The position numbers and the translations under genes were made by a program. Source: Rhodospirillaceae bacterium (GTDB lineage: Bacteria > Pseudomonadota > Alphaproteobacteria > GCA-2721365). From it: a stretch of 33,204 nt of DNA. This document shows positions 1-7,772 of this stretch, piece by piece. Positions within the stretch are counted from its first letter, which is position 1. Every line of letters begins with the position of its first letter. The stretch lies in contig PBKC01000095.1 of NCBI GenBank assembly GCA_002721365.1, positions 1 to 33,204 on the forward strand, written 5' to 3'. Below the pieces are notes generated by a model that had not been told where the DNA came from, did no database searches, and saw only the letters and a list, made by a program, of their open reading frames with translations.

Positions 1-99
1 CCCGACCTCTGGGACGCGATCCGCGACGCCATCGACGCCGTCACCCCAGCCGACTGCACCAGCTTCTTCAAAGCCTGCGGCTATGAACCGGAGTGGTAG
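1..99 (+). CDS. IS630-family transposase, C-terminal end (partial)
   Basis: The frame is open from the left edge and stops at TAG 97-99, giving 32 residues that begin PDLWDAIRDAIDAV and end FFKACGYEPEW. The pattern LWxAIxDAxDxxTPxxCxxFFxxxGY is how many IS630/Tc1-like DDE transposases end, so this is read as the 3' end of an insertion sequence whose body lies outside the window. No catalytic residues are visible in this fragment. The stop is only 9 bases from the stop codon of the convergent acylphosphatase gene, so the element's right end must lie in, or very close to, that gene's end. The family call rests on a short tail and is moderate. Confidence 0.6.
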   Translation, partial: PDLWDAIRDAIDAVTPADCTSFFKACGYEPEW

Positions 100-110
100 G
101 AATCCGCTCT
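1..110 (+). mobile_element. Right end of an IS630-type element (boundary inferred)
   Basis: The transposase tail at 1-99 implies an insertion sequence entering from the left. IS630 elements target TA dinucleotides. The first TA after the transposase stop codon is at 110-111, inside the acylphosphatase stop codon (CTA at 109-111 on this strand). The terminal inverted repeat cannot be confirmed because the other end is not present. The boundary is an inference. Confidence 0.35.
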
Positions 111-402
111 AGCGCGTCGGCCGCTGCCGGAATCCCTTCTCGTCGGGCGGGTCGGCCTCGAAGCGCTCCACGTCGGTGACGGTCGCGGCGGGGGGACCTT
201 CCCAGCAGCGCTTCAGCATGGCTTCGACCTTGTCGGCCGGTCCCGAGAACAGGGCCTCGACCGAGCCGTCTTCGCGGTTCCGGACCCAGCCGTCGAGGCC
301 GAGCGCATCGGCATGCTCGGTCGTCCAGGCGCGGAACCAGACGCCCTGGACCTTGCCGCGAACGACGGCGCGAACGGCGATGCGGTGCGTCTCCTCCTGC
401 AT
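109..402 (-). CDS. acyP: Acylphosphatase
   Basis: A small cytoplasmic enzyme (97 aa) that hydrolyses the carboxyl-phosphate bond of acyl phosphates such as carbamoyl phosphate and 1,3-bisphosphoglycerate. The family signature is clear: [12 protein letters not shown] at residues 16-27 contains the phosphate-binding loop and catalytic Arg24, and GWVRN at 38-42 supplies the catalytic Asn42. Length is normal for the family. The C-terminus ends GFRQRPTR, close to the usual acylphosphatase end, so the protein appears intact although an IS630-like element ends at or beside its stop codon. It is divergent from the NTF2-like gene with about 70 bases between the starts. Confidence 0.93.
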   Translation of the reverse strand: MQEETHRIAVRAVVRGKVQGVWFRAWTTEHADALGLDGWVRNREDGSVEALFSGPADKVEAMLKRCWEGPPAATVTDVERFEADPPDEKGFRQRPTR

Positions 403-470
403 GGTGTAAGAATTAACCTGACCGGTGCGGCTGTCGAGAGGCCGCGCCGATGGGAAGGGAGGGGAAAGCC

Positions 471-923
471 ATGGATTTCCGGTCGCTGCTCGATGCCTTT
501 ACCGCCGCTGTCGTCGCTGGTGACGGCAAGGGTCTTGCCGCGCTGTTCACCGAGGACGGCGTCTATCACGACGGCTTCTACGGCGCCTTCGCCGGGCGGG
601 AGGCGATCCGCCAGATGCTCGAGGAACGCTTCCACCGCGACGCCGGGGACTTCCAATGGGCGATGCGCGATCCGGTGAGCGACGGTCGCCTGGGCTATGC
701 CTGGTACCGCTTCAGCTACCGCCCCAAGGTCGGGGACACAGGCGGCGAGCGGGTCGTTTTCGAAGGGATCAGCCGCTTCCGCATCGAAGACGGCCGAATC
801 GCCCATTACGACGAGGTGTTCGATTCCGGCATTGCCATGACCCAGCTCGGCTTTCCGCCCGAACGCATCGCCAAGTCGCTGGTCAAGCGTGCGAAGGCGG
901 TGCGGGAAGCCACGCGTTCCTGA
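471..923 (+). CDS. SnoaL/NTF2-like nuclear transport factor 2 family protein
   Basis: A 150-residue single-domain protein of the cone-shaped NTF2/SnoaL-like fold. Visible family features are an N-terminal helix with [15 protein letters not shown] followed by [24 protein letters not shown], the usual 'time to accumulate / disaster at location' layout, then a beta-rich half ending in [22 protein letters not shown]. Members include isomerases, hydrolases and proteins of unknown role, so the substrate cannot be named. ATG 471 is chosen over ATG 450 because a strong purine-rich ribosome binding site (GGAAGGGAGGGG, 453-464) sits between them at a proper distance from 471. No operon partner is evident. 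Confidence 0.8.
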   Translation: MDFRSLLDAFTAAVVAGDGKGLAALFTEDGVYHDGFYGAFAGREAIRQMLEERFHRDAGDFQWAMRDPVSDGRLGYAWYRFSYRPKVGDTGGERVVFEGISRFRIEDGRIAHYDEVFDSGIAMTQLGFPPERIAKSLVKRAKAVREATRS

Positions 924-976
924 AGCTCGGTCAGGGTGGCTGCAAGTCGGTCCGGCGAAGAGCCTCGCGCGGTTGC

Positions 977-1405
977 CTACTCCGGCAATTCCTCGCCCGA
1001 ACCGCCGAACGCGGCGGGTGCGTCCTTGAACTTCGGCAGTCCGTCCTTCACGCGAAGCACCGTCTCCGCATAGTTCACATGGACGGCTGGTGCGAAGGCC
1101 AGGGTGGGGATGGTCGCCGCGTAGACGTCGGTAAGCTCCCAGTGCGGGTGGTCGGTCATGATGTGCCCGCCGCATTTGGTGCAGAACTGCCGGTCGCTGC
1201 GCTCCGTCTTCTTGAAGTGGCCGATGAATTCGCCGCCCTTGGTGACCTTGACGGTACCGTGCTTCCACAAGGTGAAAGCATTCACCGGACCGGCCGACCA
1301 GGATCGGCAGGATTCGCAATGGCAGTAACCCATGGCTTCGGGCGCGCCCGACACCTCCACCTCGACGGCGCCGCAAAAACAGGTTCCGGTATGCGTATCA
1401 GTCAC
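977..1405 (-). CDS. GFA-family zinc protein (glutathione-dependent formaldehyde-activating enzyme / CENP-V fold)
   Basis: A 142-residue protein with the full set of zinc ligands of the Gfa fold: C9xC11, C28xC30xxC33 and C75xxC78. The family is named after Gfa of Paracoccus, which was proposed to help condense formaldehyde with glutathione, but most members have no proven substrate. The C-terminal half (LPKFKDAPAAFGGSGEELPE) is typical of the short alphaproteobacterial members. It lies downstream of phaC on the same strand, with 86 bases between, and could be read through from phaC. No formaldehyde oxidation genes are nearby, so the name should be treated as a fold assignment only. Confidence 0.85.
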   Translation of the reverse strand: MTDTHTGTCFCGAVEVEVSGAPEAMGYCHCESCRSWSAGPVNAFTLWKHGTVKVTKGGEFIGHFKKTERSDRQFCTKCGGHIMTDHPHWELTDVYAATIPTLAFAPAVHVNYAETVLRVKDGLPKFKDAPAAFGGSGEELPE

Positions 1406-1491
1406 TTCGATTGCTCCCTGGTATCTGCTGTTTTAGCTCCTGAACGGCCTTATGCCGCCCGTGATTGTCATCCGCTTCCCGCCAGTCGCCT

Positions 1492-3288
1492 CTACTTAGC
1501 CCGCACCTTTACATAGCGCCCCGGCGCCGGCTCGATCGGCTTCAGCTTGCCGTCGCCCGGCTGGCGGGCGGGGACTTTGGGCCCGGCATGGGAGGCGCAC
1601 CATTTCTCCCAGTTGATCCACCATGAGCCGTCATGCTGCTTGGCCCCTTTGAGCCAGGCTTCCGGGTCCTTCGGCCGACGCGGGTTGAGCCAGTGCGGGT
1701 ACTTGCCGGCCTCGGGCGAGTTGGTGACGCCGGCGATGTGGCCCGAGCCGGTGAGAACGAAGCGCACCGGCCCGCCATAGAGCTGGGTCGCGACGTAGCT
1801 CGACTTCCACGGCGCGATGTGGTCCTCGCGTGCCGCCAGCACGTAGCTCGGCGTCTTGATCTTGCCGAGGTCGATCGACTCCCCGCCCAGGGGGATTCCG
1901 CCGGGCTTCGACAGCAGGTTCTTCTGGTACATGTTGCGGAGATAGAAGCTGTGCATCGCTGACGGCATGCGCGTGCTGTCGGAGTTCCAGAACAGCAGGT
2001 CGAAGGGGAAGGGGTCCTTCCCCAGCAGATAGTTGTTGATGACGAACGACCAGATCAGGTCGTTGGCGCGCAACATGTTGAAGGTCGTCGCCATCGCGTC
2101 GGCGTCGAGCACCCCACCATGGGCGGCCATGCGGTCCTCCAGCGCCTTGATCTGCTCCTCGTCGATGAAGACCGAGAGGTCGCCCGCCTCCTCGAAATCG
2201 ACCAGGGTGTTCATGTAGGTCGCGGCCTTGACCCGGTCGTCGCCCTTGGCGGCGAGCCATGCGAGCGTCGCGGCGGTCAGGGTGCCGCCGAGGCAGAGGC
2301 TGGCGGTCACGATTTCGCGTTCGCCGGTCGCCTGCTCGATCGCGTCCATCGCCGCGACCATGCCTTCCAGCATGTAGTCCTCGAACGAGCGCTTGGCGAG
2401 TTTCTCGTCCGGGTTGACCCAGGAGATGACGAAGGTCGTGAAGCCCTGCGCGTTCGCCCAGCGGATGAACGAGTTCTCCGGCCGGAGGTCGAGGATGTAG
2501 AACTTGTTGATCCACGGCGGCACGACCAGCAGCGGGCGGCGATGGACGGTCTCCGTCATCGGCTCGTACTGGATCAACTCCATCAGTTCGTTCCGGAACA
2601 CCACCTGTCCCGGCGTCCGCGCGACGTCGATGCCCACCTTGAAGGCGTTCGGGTCGGTCATGCGGATGTGAAGCTGGCCGCTTTCCTTGTCGAGATCGCG
2701 GAGCATGTTCTCCAGGCCGTGGACCAGGTTCTCGCCGTTGCTCTCCAGCGTCGCTTCCAGGACCTGGGGATTGGTCATCACGAAGTTGGTGGGTGCCATC
2801 GCATCGACGAACTCGCGCGTGTAGAAGTCGACCTTCCGCGCTGTCTGCTCGTCCAGCCCCTCGACCTCCTTGACCGTCGCCTGCAGCCAGCGGGCGGTCA
2901 GCAGGTAGGACTGCTTGATGAAATCGAAGGCGACGTTCTCCTGCCATTCGTGATGGCGGAAACGGCGGTCGCCGGGGGCGGGCTGTACCACCGGGTCGGC
3001 CGGCTGGCCCATCATCCGCTGGGCGGTGTGCTGCCACAGCGTCATGTAGTCCTGCCAGAGCTGCATCTGCGCCTGCACCACCCGGCCGGGGTCGGCCATC
3101 ATCCGGGACATCGCCTCGATGAAGGCGCCGGAGACATTCAGGGGATCGCCCATGCCGATGCCGGCGGCGGCTTGGTGGGTGACGAACTCCGTCACCAGGC
3201 GCTGGCTGGTCTCCGCGATACGGACCATGTTCTCGGCCATTTTTACCGGATCCGGAGTGCCATGGGGGCTGTCTTGCGGGTCGCTCAT
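1492..3288 (-). CDS. phaC: Class I poly(3-hydroxyalkanoate) synthase
   Basis: Polymerises (R)-3-hydroxyacyl-CoA into polyhydroxyalkanoate storage granules. The 598-residue length is right for class I synthases that work without PhaE or PhaR subunits. The N-terminal PhaC domain includes DRRFRHHEWQENVAFDFIKQSYLL, and an alpha/beta hydrolase core follows. The lipase-like box is SLCLGG (330-335) with nucleophile Cys332; Asp489 (REDH) and His517 (GSGHIAG) complete the triad, with spacings close to those of characterised class I enzymes. A GC-rich gene-strand leader of about 200 bases separates it from the divergent lipoprotein gene, and a perfect dyad lies in that leader. The phasin gene is 14 kb away. 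Monomer-supplying genes (phaA, phaB) are not in the window. Confidence 0.96.
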   Translation of the reverse strand: MSDPQDSPHGTPDPVKMAENMVRIAETSQRLVTEFVTHQAAAGIGMGDPLNVSGAFIEAMSRMMADPGRVVQAQMQLWQDYMTLWQHTAQRMMGQPADPVVQPAPGDRRFRHHEWQENVAFDFIKQSYLLTARWLQATVKEVEGLDEQTARKVDFYTREFVDAMAPTNFVMTNPQVLEATLESNGENLVHGLENMLRDLDKESGQLHIRMTDPNAFKVGIDVARTPGQVVFRNELMELIQYEPMTETVHRRPLLVVPPWINKFYILDLRPENSFIRWANAQGFTTFVISWVNPDEKLAKRSFEDYMLEGMVAAMDAIEQATGEREIVTASLCLGGTLTAATLAWLAAKGDDRVKAATYMNTLVDFEEAGDLSVFIDEEQIKALEDRMAAHGGVLDADAMATTFNMLRANDLIWSFVINNYLLGKDPFPFDLLFWNSDSTRMPSAMHSFYLRNMYQKNLLSKPGGIPLGGESIDLGKIKTPSYVLAAREDHIAPWKSSYVATQLYGGPVRFVLTGSGHIAGVTNSPEAGKYPHWLNPRRPKDPEAWLKGAKQHDGSWWINWEKWCASHAGPKVPARQPGDGKLKPIEPAPGRYVKVRAK

Positions 3289-3440
3289 GTCCTTCTCCGG
3301 TCAGACGACAGGACGGGTGCCGGGGTGGATCGGTGTCGCGGCACCCTGTCCGAGGGCCAAATCAACAATGCCAGTACGCGGATCATGTTGAAAGGTCACA
3401 GAAATGACGATTGATGGGTTAGGTACTGGCACGAATTTGC

Positions 3441-3464
3441 AATATGCTTACGGACACGCATATT
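3441..3464. promoter_or_regulatory. Perfect 7-bp dyad in the phaC / lipoprotein divergent promoter region
   Basis: AATATGC (3441-3447) and GCATATT (3458-3464) are exact reverse complements separated by 10 bases, with partial symmetry further out (9 of 12 bases per arm). The arms form symmetric weak promoter elements: TTGCAA-N16-CATATT reading right, TTCAAA-N16-CATATT reading left. The size and spacing suit a dimeric repressor acting on both genes. Whether it is a PhaR-type site is unknown; PhaR proteins are known to favour TGC-containing sites, and TGC occurs at 3438-3440 and 3445-3447. Confidence 0.45.
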
Positions 3465-3486
3465 TGAAGCGACGGGATCGCGAGGC

Positions 3487-5178
3487 ATGACGGTGAAGGC
3501 TGGACTATCACGACGAATCGGCGGGGTGGCGACGGCGAGCCTAGTGGGGCTTCTTCTTGGAAGCTGCTCCACGGTGCCGGACGAACTCAATCCGGTGGTG
3601 TGGTACGAGAGCGTCGAGGACTTGGTGGCCGGCGACGAGAACAGCGCCGACCAGATCGTCATCACCGACGCCGATCAGCAGCCGGTTCCGGGCGCGGACG
3701 AACCGTTCCCCAATCTTTCCACGGTGCCCGACGACGTTCCGGAAACGATGCCGTCCGTCCAGCGGCAGGCGGTGGCATCGGCGCTGGTCGCGGATCGGGA
3801 GCATGCCCGCTACACCGACGAGGCGGTCCGCCGCGACACGTCCGATTCGCCGGCGGCGGCGCCGATGACCGCGCAGTCCGATTTCTCGCAGGATTTCGGC
3901 AGCGGATCGATGGCGACCGCGTCGCCGACGACATCGGTCGAACGGCAGGTGGCGGCAGCGCCGACCACCGACGTTCCCGATATGGCGAAGACGACGGCCG
4001 AGTTGCCGCGACGCCCCGCGACGCCACCTTCATGGGAGGGCGATCCTTACGCACAGTATCGGGATAAGATCAGCGGTGGGGATGCCACGGCGGCTGCCTT
4101 GGCGCCTGTGACGCCGAAACCGGCCCCGGCCCCGGTGACGACGACGGCCGCGCCGCCGCCTGCTCCGGCACCGACACCGACACCGACGATGGCGGAAATG
4201 CCGGAGGAGACCACACCCGCCGCGCCGATGAAGGTCGCGCGCGAGTTCGACGATTCGGACAGTCTTCCCTGGCGGGACGAGCCGGCGGACGGCATGGCGT
4301 CGGAGCCGATGGAAAAGGCGCCTGCGGCGACGGCGTCGCAGCCGGCGACACCGGCCGCGGTCGCTGCCGTGCCGGCCCCAACACCCGCGCCGGCGCCTCG
4401 TGACGACGTTGCCGATGCCTATGCGGCCTACGAATCGGTCCGGACCGCGGCCCGCGACGGCAGCCGGACGCCCTATCAGGGCAGCCAACCGACCGCTTCT
4501 GCCCCGGCGTCCTCGGCCTATCAGGATTACGCGGCCGCCAACCCGGTCGACCGCATGGCGGCGCCGGCACCGGCGTCCGTGCCTTCCGCTATGCCATCGA
4601 ACGCGCCGGTCGTGTCGCCCTATCCGAGGGCGTCCGCCGCTCCGGCGCCGACGCCGACGGTGCGGGAGAGCTATGCGGGCGTTTTCTCGAAATACTTCCA
4701 GGAATCGGGTCAGCCGCCGGCGCCGCAGCCCGGCTTCCCCTACCAGACGTCCTCCTATCAGGTGGACGGCGGGGGCTATGCCGGCACCCCGCAGGCCGCC
4801 AGCGGGGGCGATCAGCCGGTCGGCATCATCACATTCGAGAGCAGCTCGTCGCGGCTGTCGGGCAAGGACCTCGACGTGGTCCGTCGGATCGCCGACGCCC
4901 ATCGCACCTATGGCGGCACGGTCCGCGTGGTCGGCCATGCCAGCAGCCGGACGCTCGTCAACGATCCGAACCGGCACCGGCAGGAGAACCTGCGCATCTC
5001 GCTGAAGCGCGCCCAGGCGGTGGCTGCGGCGCTGCGCAAGGACGGCGTGCCCGAGACCGCTATCGTCGTCGCGGCGATGTCGGATGCCGAACCGCTCTAT
5101 TCGGAGGCGACCCCACTCGGCGAGGCGGCCAATCGCCGTACCGAAATCTTCTTCGATTACGGGACGCGATCACGGTAA
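3487..5178 (+). CDS. OmpA-family lipoprotein with long Pro/Ala-rich linker
   Basis: An envelope protein of 563 residues. A signal peptide with the hydrophobic run VATASLVGLLLGSC carries a lipobox (LGSC, Cys27), predicting lipidation. Residues about 90-440 are rich in Pro, Ala and Thr with repeated PAPAP-type stretches and scattered YxxY segments, and are probably disordered. Residues about 448-560 form an OmpA-like C-terminal domain that starts GIITFESSSSRLSG and ends NRRTEIFF. Arg508 matches the diaminopimelate-contacting Arg of OmpA domains, but the Asp of the usual GHTD motif is Ser486 (GHASS, 483-487), so peptidoglycan binding may be altered. It is followed after 49 bases by the aminotransferase gene. 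The start has a poor ribosome binding site but gives a complete signal peptide. Confidence 0.82.
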   Translation: MTVKAGLSRRIGGVATASLVGLLLGSCSTVPDELNPVVWYESVEDLVAGDENSADQIVITDADQQPVPGADEPFPNLSTVPDDVPETMPSVQRQAVASALVADREHARYTDEAVRRDTSDSPAAAPMTAQSDFSQDFGSGSMATASPTTSVERQVAAAPTTDVPDMAKTTAELPRRPATPPSWEGDPYAQYRDKISGGDATAAALAPVTPKPAPAPVTTTAAPPPAPAPTPTPTMAEMPEETTPAAPMKVAREFDDSDSLPWRDEPADGMASEPMEKAPAATASQPATPAAVAAVPAPTPAPAPRDDVADAYAAYESVRTAARDGSRTPYQGSQPTASAPASSAYQDYAAANPVDRMAAPAPASVPSAMPSNAPVVSPYPRASAAPAPTPTVRESYAGVFSKYFQESGQPPAPQPGFPYQTSSYQVDGGGYAGTPQAASGGDQPVGIITFESSSSRLSGKDLDVVRRIADAHRTYGGTVRVVGHASSRTLVNDPNRHRQENLRISLKRAQAVAAALRKDGVPETAIVVAAMSDAEPLYSEATPLGEAANRRTEIFFDYGTRSR

Positions 5179-5227
5179 AAGTAGCCGCGCCGCAAACCCG
5201 CGGCTGTCCACAAGATTGCCTGGTGTC

Positions 5228-6448
5228 ATGGATCACGAGTTCGCCCGCCTGAAACGGTTGCCGCCCTACGTCTTCGCCGAAGTGAACGAGATGAAGGCGA
5301 AGGCCCGCGCCGCCGGACGTGACATCATCGATTTCGGCATGGGCAACCCCGACTCGGCGACGCCGCCGCATATCGTGGCGAAGCTCGTGGAAGCGGTGCA
5401 GAACCCGAAAACCCACCGCTATTCGACCTCGCGCGGGATTCCTGGGCTCCGTCGGGCGATGGCCGCCTATTACGACCGTCGGTTCGGCGTCGATCTCGAT
5501 CCCGACTCGGAGATCATCGTCACCTTGGGTTCGAAGGAGGGGCTCGCGAATCTCGCGTCGGCGGTGACCTCGCCGGGCGACGTGGTGCTGGTGCCCAATC
5601 CCAGCTACCCGATCCACCCCTACGGCTTCGTCATCGCCGGCGCTGCCGTGCGCCACGTCCCGCACGGTCCCGGCTACGACTTCATGGCCGAGCTCGAACG
5701 CGCGGCGCGGCACAGCGTGCCCAAGCCCAAGGCGCTGATCATCAACTACCCGAACAACCCGACGACCGAGGTGGCGGACCTGGCGTTCTACGAACAGCTC
5801 GTCGCCTTCGCCCGCAAGCACGAGATCTACATCCTTTCCGACATCGCCTATGCGGAGATCTATTTCGGCGACACGCCGCCCCCTTCGATCCTGCAGGTGC
5901 CGGGCGCGAAGGACATCGCGGTCGAGTTCAGCTCGCTCAGCAAGACCTATTCGATGCCCGGCTGGCGCATCGGATTCGCGGCGGGCAACAAGCGGCTGAT
6001 CGGCGCGTTGACCCGCATCAAGTCCTATCTCGACTACGGCGCCTTCACGCCGATCCAGGTCGCGGCGACCGCGGCGCTCAACGGTCCCCAGGACTGCGTC
6101 GACGAGATCCGGCAACGCTACAAGGAACGCCGGGACGTGCTGGTCAGCGGCCTCAACGCGGCCGGCTGGGCGGTGGAACCGCCGGAGGCGACGATGTTCG
6201 TGTGGGCGCCGCTGCCGCCGGCCTTCCAGGCGATGGGCTCGCTGGAGTTTTCCAAGCTGCTGTTGACCCAGGCCGAAGTGGCGGTGTCGCCCGGTATCGG
6301 CTTTGGGGAATACGGTGACGGCCATGTGCGGATGGCGCTGGTCGAGAACCGGCATCGAACCCGTCAGGCGCTCCGCAACATACGGACTTTTCTCTCGGAA
6401 GCGGCGCCCTCCAACGTCCATTCGCTGCCGCGCGCTGCCGCGTCATGA
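5228..6448 (+). CDS. alaC: Class I/II PLP aminotransferase (alanine transaminase AlaC / LL-diaminopimelate aminotransferase type)
   Basis: A fold-type I PLP enzyme of 406 residues. Evidence includes IDFGMGNPD near residue 35, NYPNNPT for carboxylate and PLP binding, the SLSKTYSMPGWRIGF motif with PLP lysine Lys239, and a final Arg-containing region VRMALVENRHR. Relatives are annotated either as glutamate-pyruvate transaminase AlaC or as LL-diaminopimelate aminotransferase; sequence alone does not separate them. The stop overlaps the start of homoserine dehydrogenase by four bases (ATGA), so the pair is translationally coupled, which fits a role in amino acid synthesis. ATG 5228 is chosen because the longer open frame would run 90 bases into the preceding gene and the family N-terminus begins at MDHEFARLKRLPPYVF. 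Confidence 0.9.
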   Translation: MDHEFARLKRLPPYVFAEVNEMKAKARAAGRDIIDFGMGNPDSATPPHIVAKLVEAVQNPKTHRYSTSRGIPGLRRAMAAYYDRRFGVDLDPDSEIIVTLGSKEGLANLASAVTSPGDVVLVPNPSYPIHPYGFVIAGAAVRHVPHGPGYDFMAELERAARHSVPKPKALIINYPNNPTTEVADLAFYEQLVAFARKHEIYILSDIAYAEIYFGDTPPPSILQVPGAKDIAVEFSSLSKTYSMPGWRIGFAAGNKRLIGALTRIKSYLDYGAFTPIQVAATAALNGPQDCVDEIRQRYKERRDVLVSGLNAAGWAVEPPEATMFVWAPLPPAFQAMGSLEFSKLLLTQAEVAVSPGIGFGEYGDGHVRMALVENRHRTRQALRNIRTFLSEAAPSNVHSLPRAAAS

Positions 6449-7725
6449 GTGCGCCGCTTCGTGTTGGGGTCGCCGGATTGGGAACGATCGGCGGCGGAAC
6501 CGTTCGCCTGCTCCGTGAGAATGCCGACCTGATCGCCGCCCGCTGCGGCCGGCCGGTGACGGTGGTCGCCGTCGCCGAACGCGACAAGGACCATGCGGCG
6601 TCGGTCGATTTCGGCGATGCCGAGCTTCTGGACGACGGTCTCGCCCTCGCCGAGCGGCCGGATATCGACGTCGTGGTGGAGCTGATCGGCGGTCATGGCG
6701 GCATCGCCCTCGAACTCGCCCGCCGCGCACTCGGCGGCGAAAAGCACTTCGTCACCGCCAACAAGGCGATGATCGCCCATCACGGTCAGGAACTGGCTCT
6801 GGCGGCCGAGAAGTCGGGCGTCACTCTTGCTTTCGAGGCCGCGGTTGCCGGCGGCATCCCGATCCTCAAGGCGATCCGGGAAAGCCTGGCCGGAAATCGG
6901 ATCCGGCGCGTCTACGGCATCTTCAACGGGACCTGCAATTACATCCTGACGGCGATGCGCGACAGCGGCCGGCCCTTCGCCGACATCCTCGCCGAGGCGC
7001 AGGCCCTGGGTTATGCCGAAGCCGATCCGACCTTCGACGTCGACGGCGTCGACGCCGCCCATAAGACGGCGATCCTCGCCGCGCTCGCCTTCGGCCAACG
7101 CGTCGATCTTGACGCTGTCCGGACAGCGGGCATTCGCGATCTGGCGCCGGTCGACCAGGTGGTCGCGGCGGAACTCGGCTACTGCGTCAAGCTTCTGGGC
7201 GTCGCCGAGGACACCGGGGCCGGGGTGGTAACGCGGGTCGAGCCGTGCCTCGTCGCGGCAGACAGCCCGATCGCCCGGGTCGACGGCGTGTTCAACGCCG
7301 TCGTCGTGGACGCGGACTTCGTCGACCGTACCGTTTATCAGGGCCGGGGGGCGGGTGCCGAACCCACGGCGTCGGCGGTGGTCGGGGATTTGATCGACAT
7401 CGCCCGCGGCGGGGGCTGGCATGCTTTCGGTGTGCCGGCAGGACGTCTGGAACAGGCGAAACCGGCGGAGACGGCATTGCTGTCCAGTGCCTACTATCTG
7501 CGTTTCGCACCGAACGATCCGCGCGGGGCCATTGCGGGAATCGCCGCCGCCCTTAACGAAGCAGGCGTTCCGGTCGCCAACATGTTCAGCGATCGCGCGC
7601 CGGGATCGGTGATCGTTACGACCGGAACGGCCCAGGGCGCTGCGGTCGAACAGGCTTGTGCATCGGTCGCGGGCTCCATGGCGCTGGCCGGTACCCCGGT
7701 CCGCATGCGCATCGAGGAATTCTAA
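6445..7725 (+). CDS. hom: Homoserine dehydrogenase
   Basis: Reduces L-aspartate 4-semialdehyde to L-homoserine with NAD(P)H, the branch point toward threonine and methionine. The 426-residue protein has an N-terminal Rossmann fold (GVAGLGTIGGGTVRLL), the TANKA segment with Lys107, the catalytic region GIFNGTCNYILTAM...EADPTFDVDGVDAAHK, and a C-terminal ACT domain (about residues 350-426) expected to bind threonine as feedback inhibitor. It begins inside the stop codon of the aminotransferase gene and is followed by glpX after a 47-base gap. No threonine-type leader peptide is seen because the gene is internal to the transcript. Confidence 0.97.
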   Translation: MSAPLRVGVAGLGTIGGGTVRLLRENADLIAARCGRPVTVVAVAERDKDHAASVDFGDAELLDDGLALAERPDIDVVVELIGGHGGIALELARRALGGEKHFVTANKAMIAHHGQELALAAEKSGVTLAFEAAVAGGIPILKAIRESLAGNRIRRVYGIFNGTCNYILTAMRDSGRPFADILAEAQALGYAEADPTFDVDGVDAAHKTAILAALAFGQRVDLDAVRTAGIRDLAPVDQVVAAELGYCVKLLGVAEDTGAGVVTRVEPCLVAADSPIARVDGVFNAVVVDADFVDRTVYQGRGAGAEPTASAVVGDLIDIARGGGWHAFGVPAGRLEQAKPAETALLSSAYYLRFAPNDPRGAIAGIAAALNEAGVPVANMFSDRAPGSVIVTTGTAQGAAVEQACASVAGSMALAGTPVRMRIEEF

Positions 7726-7772
7726 GCACGGCCCAGAGCCGGAACCATGTGACGTGAGGAAGCGAGGGGGTG

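Noticed and set aside
2119..3414. Long open frame opposite phaC
   Set aside because: It lies antisense to a well-conserved PHA synthase, its protein is Arg/His/Val-rich as expected from high GC, and it has no recognisable domain or ribosome binding site.
5084..5227. N-terminal extension of the aminotransferase into the lipoprotein gene
   Set aside because: It overlaps the lipoprotein coding end by about 90 bases and the family N-terminus starts at 5228.
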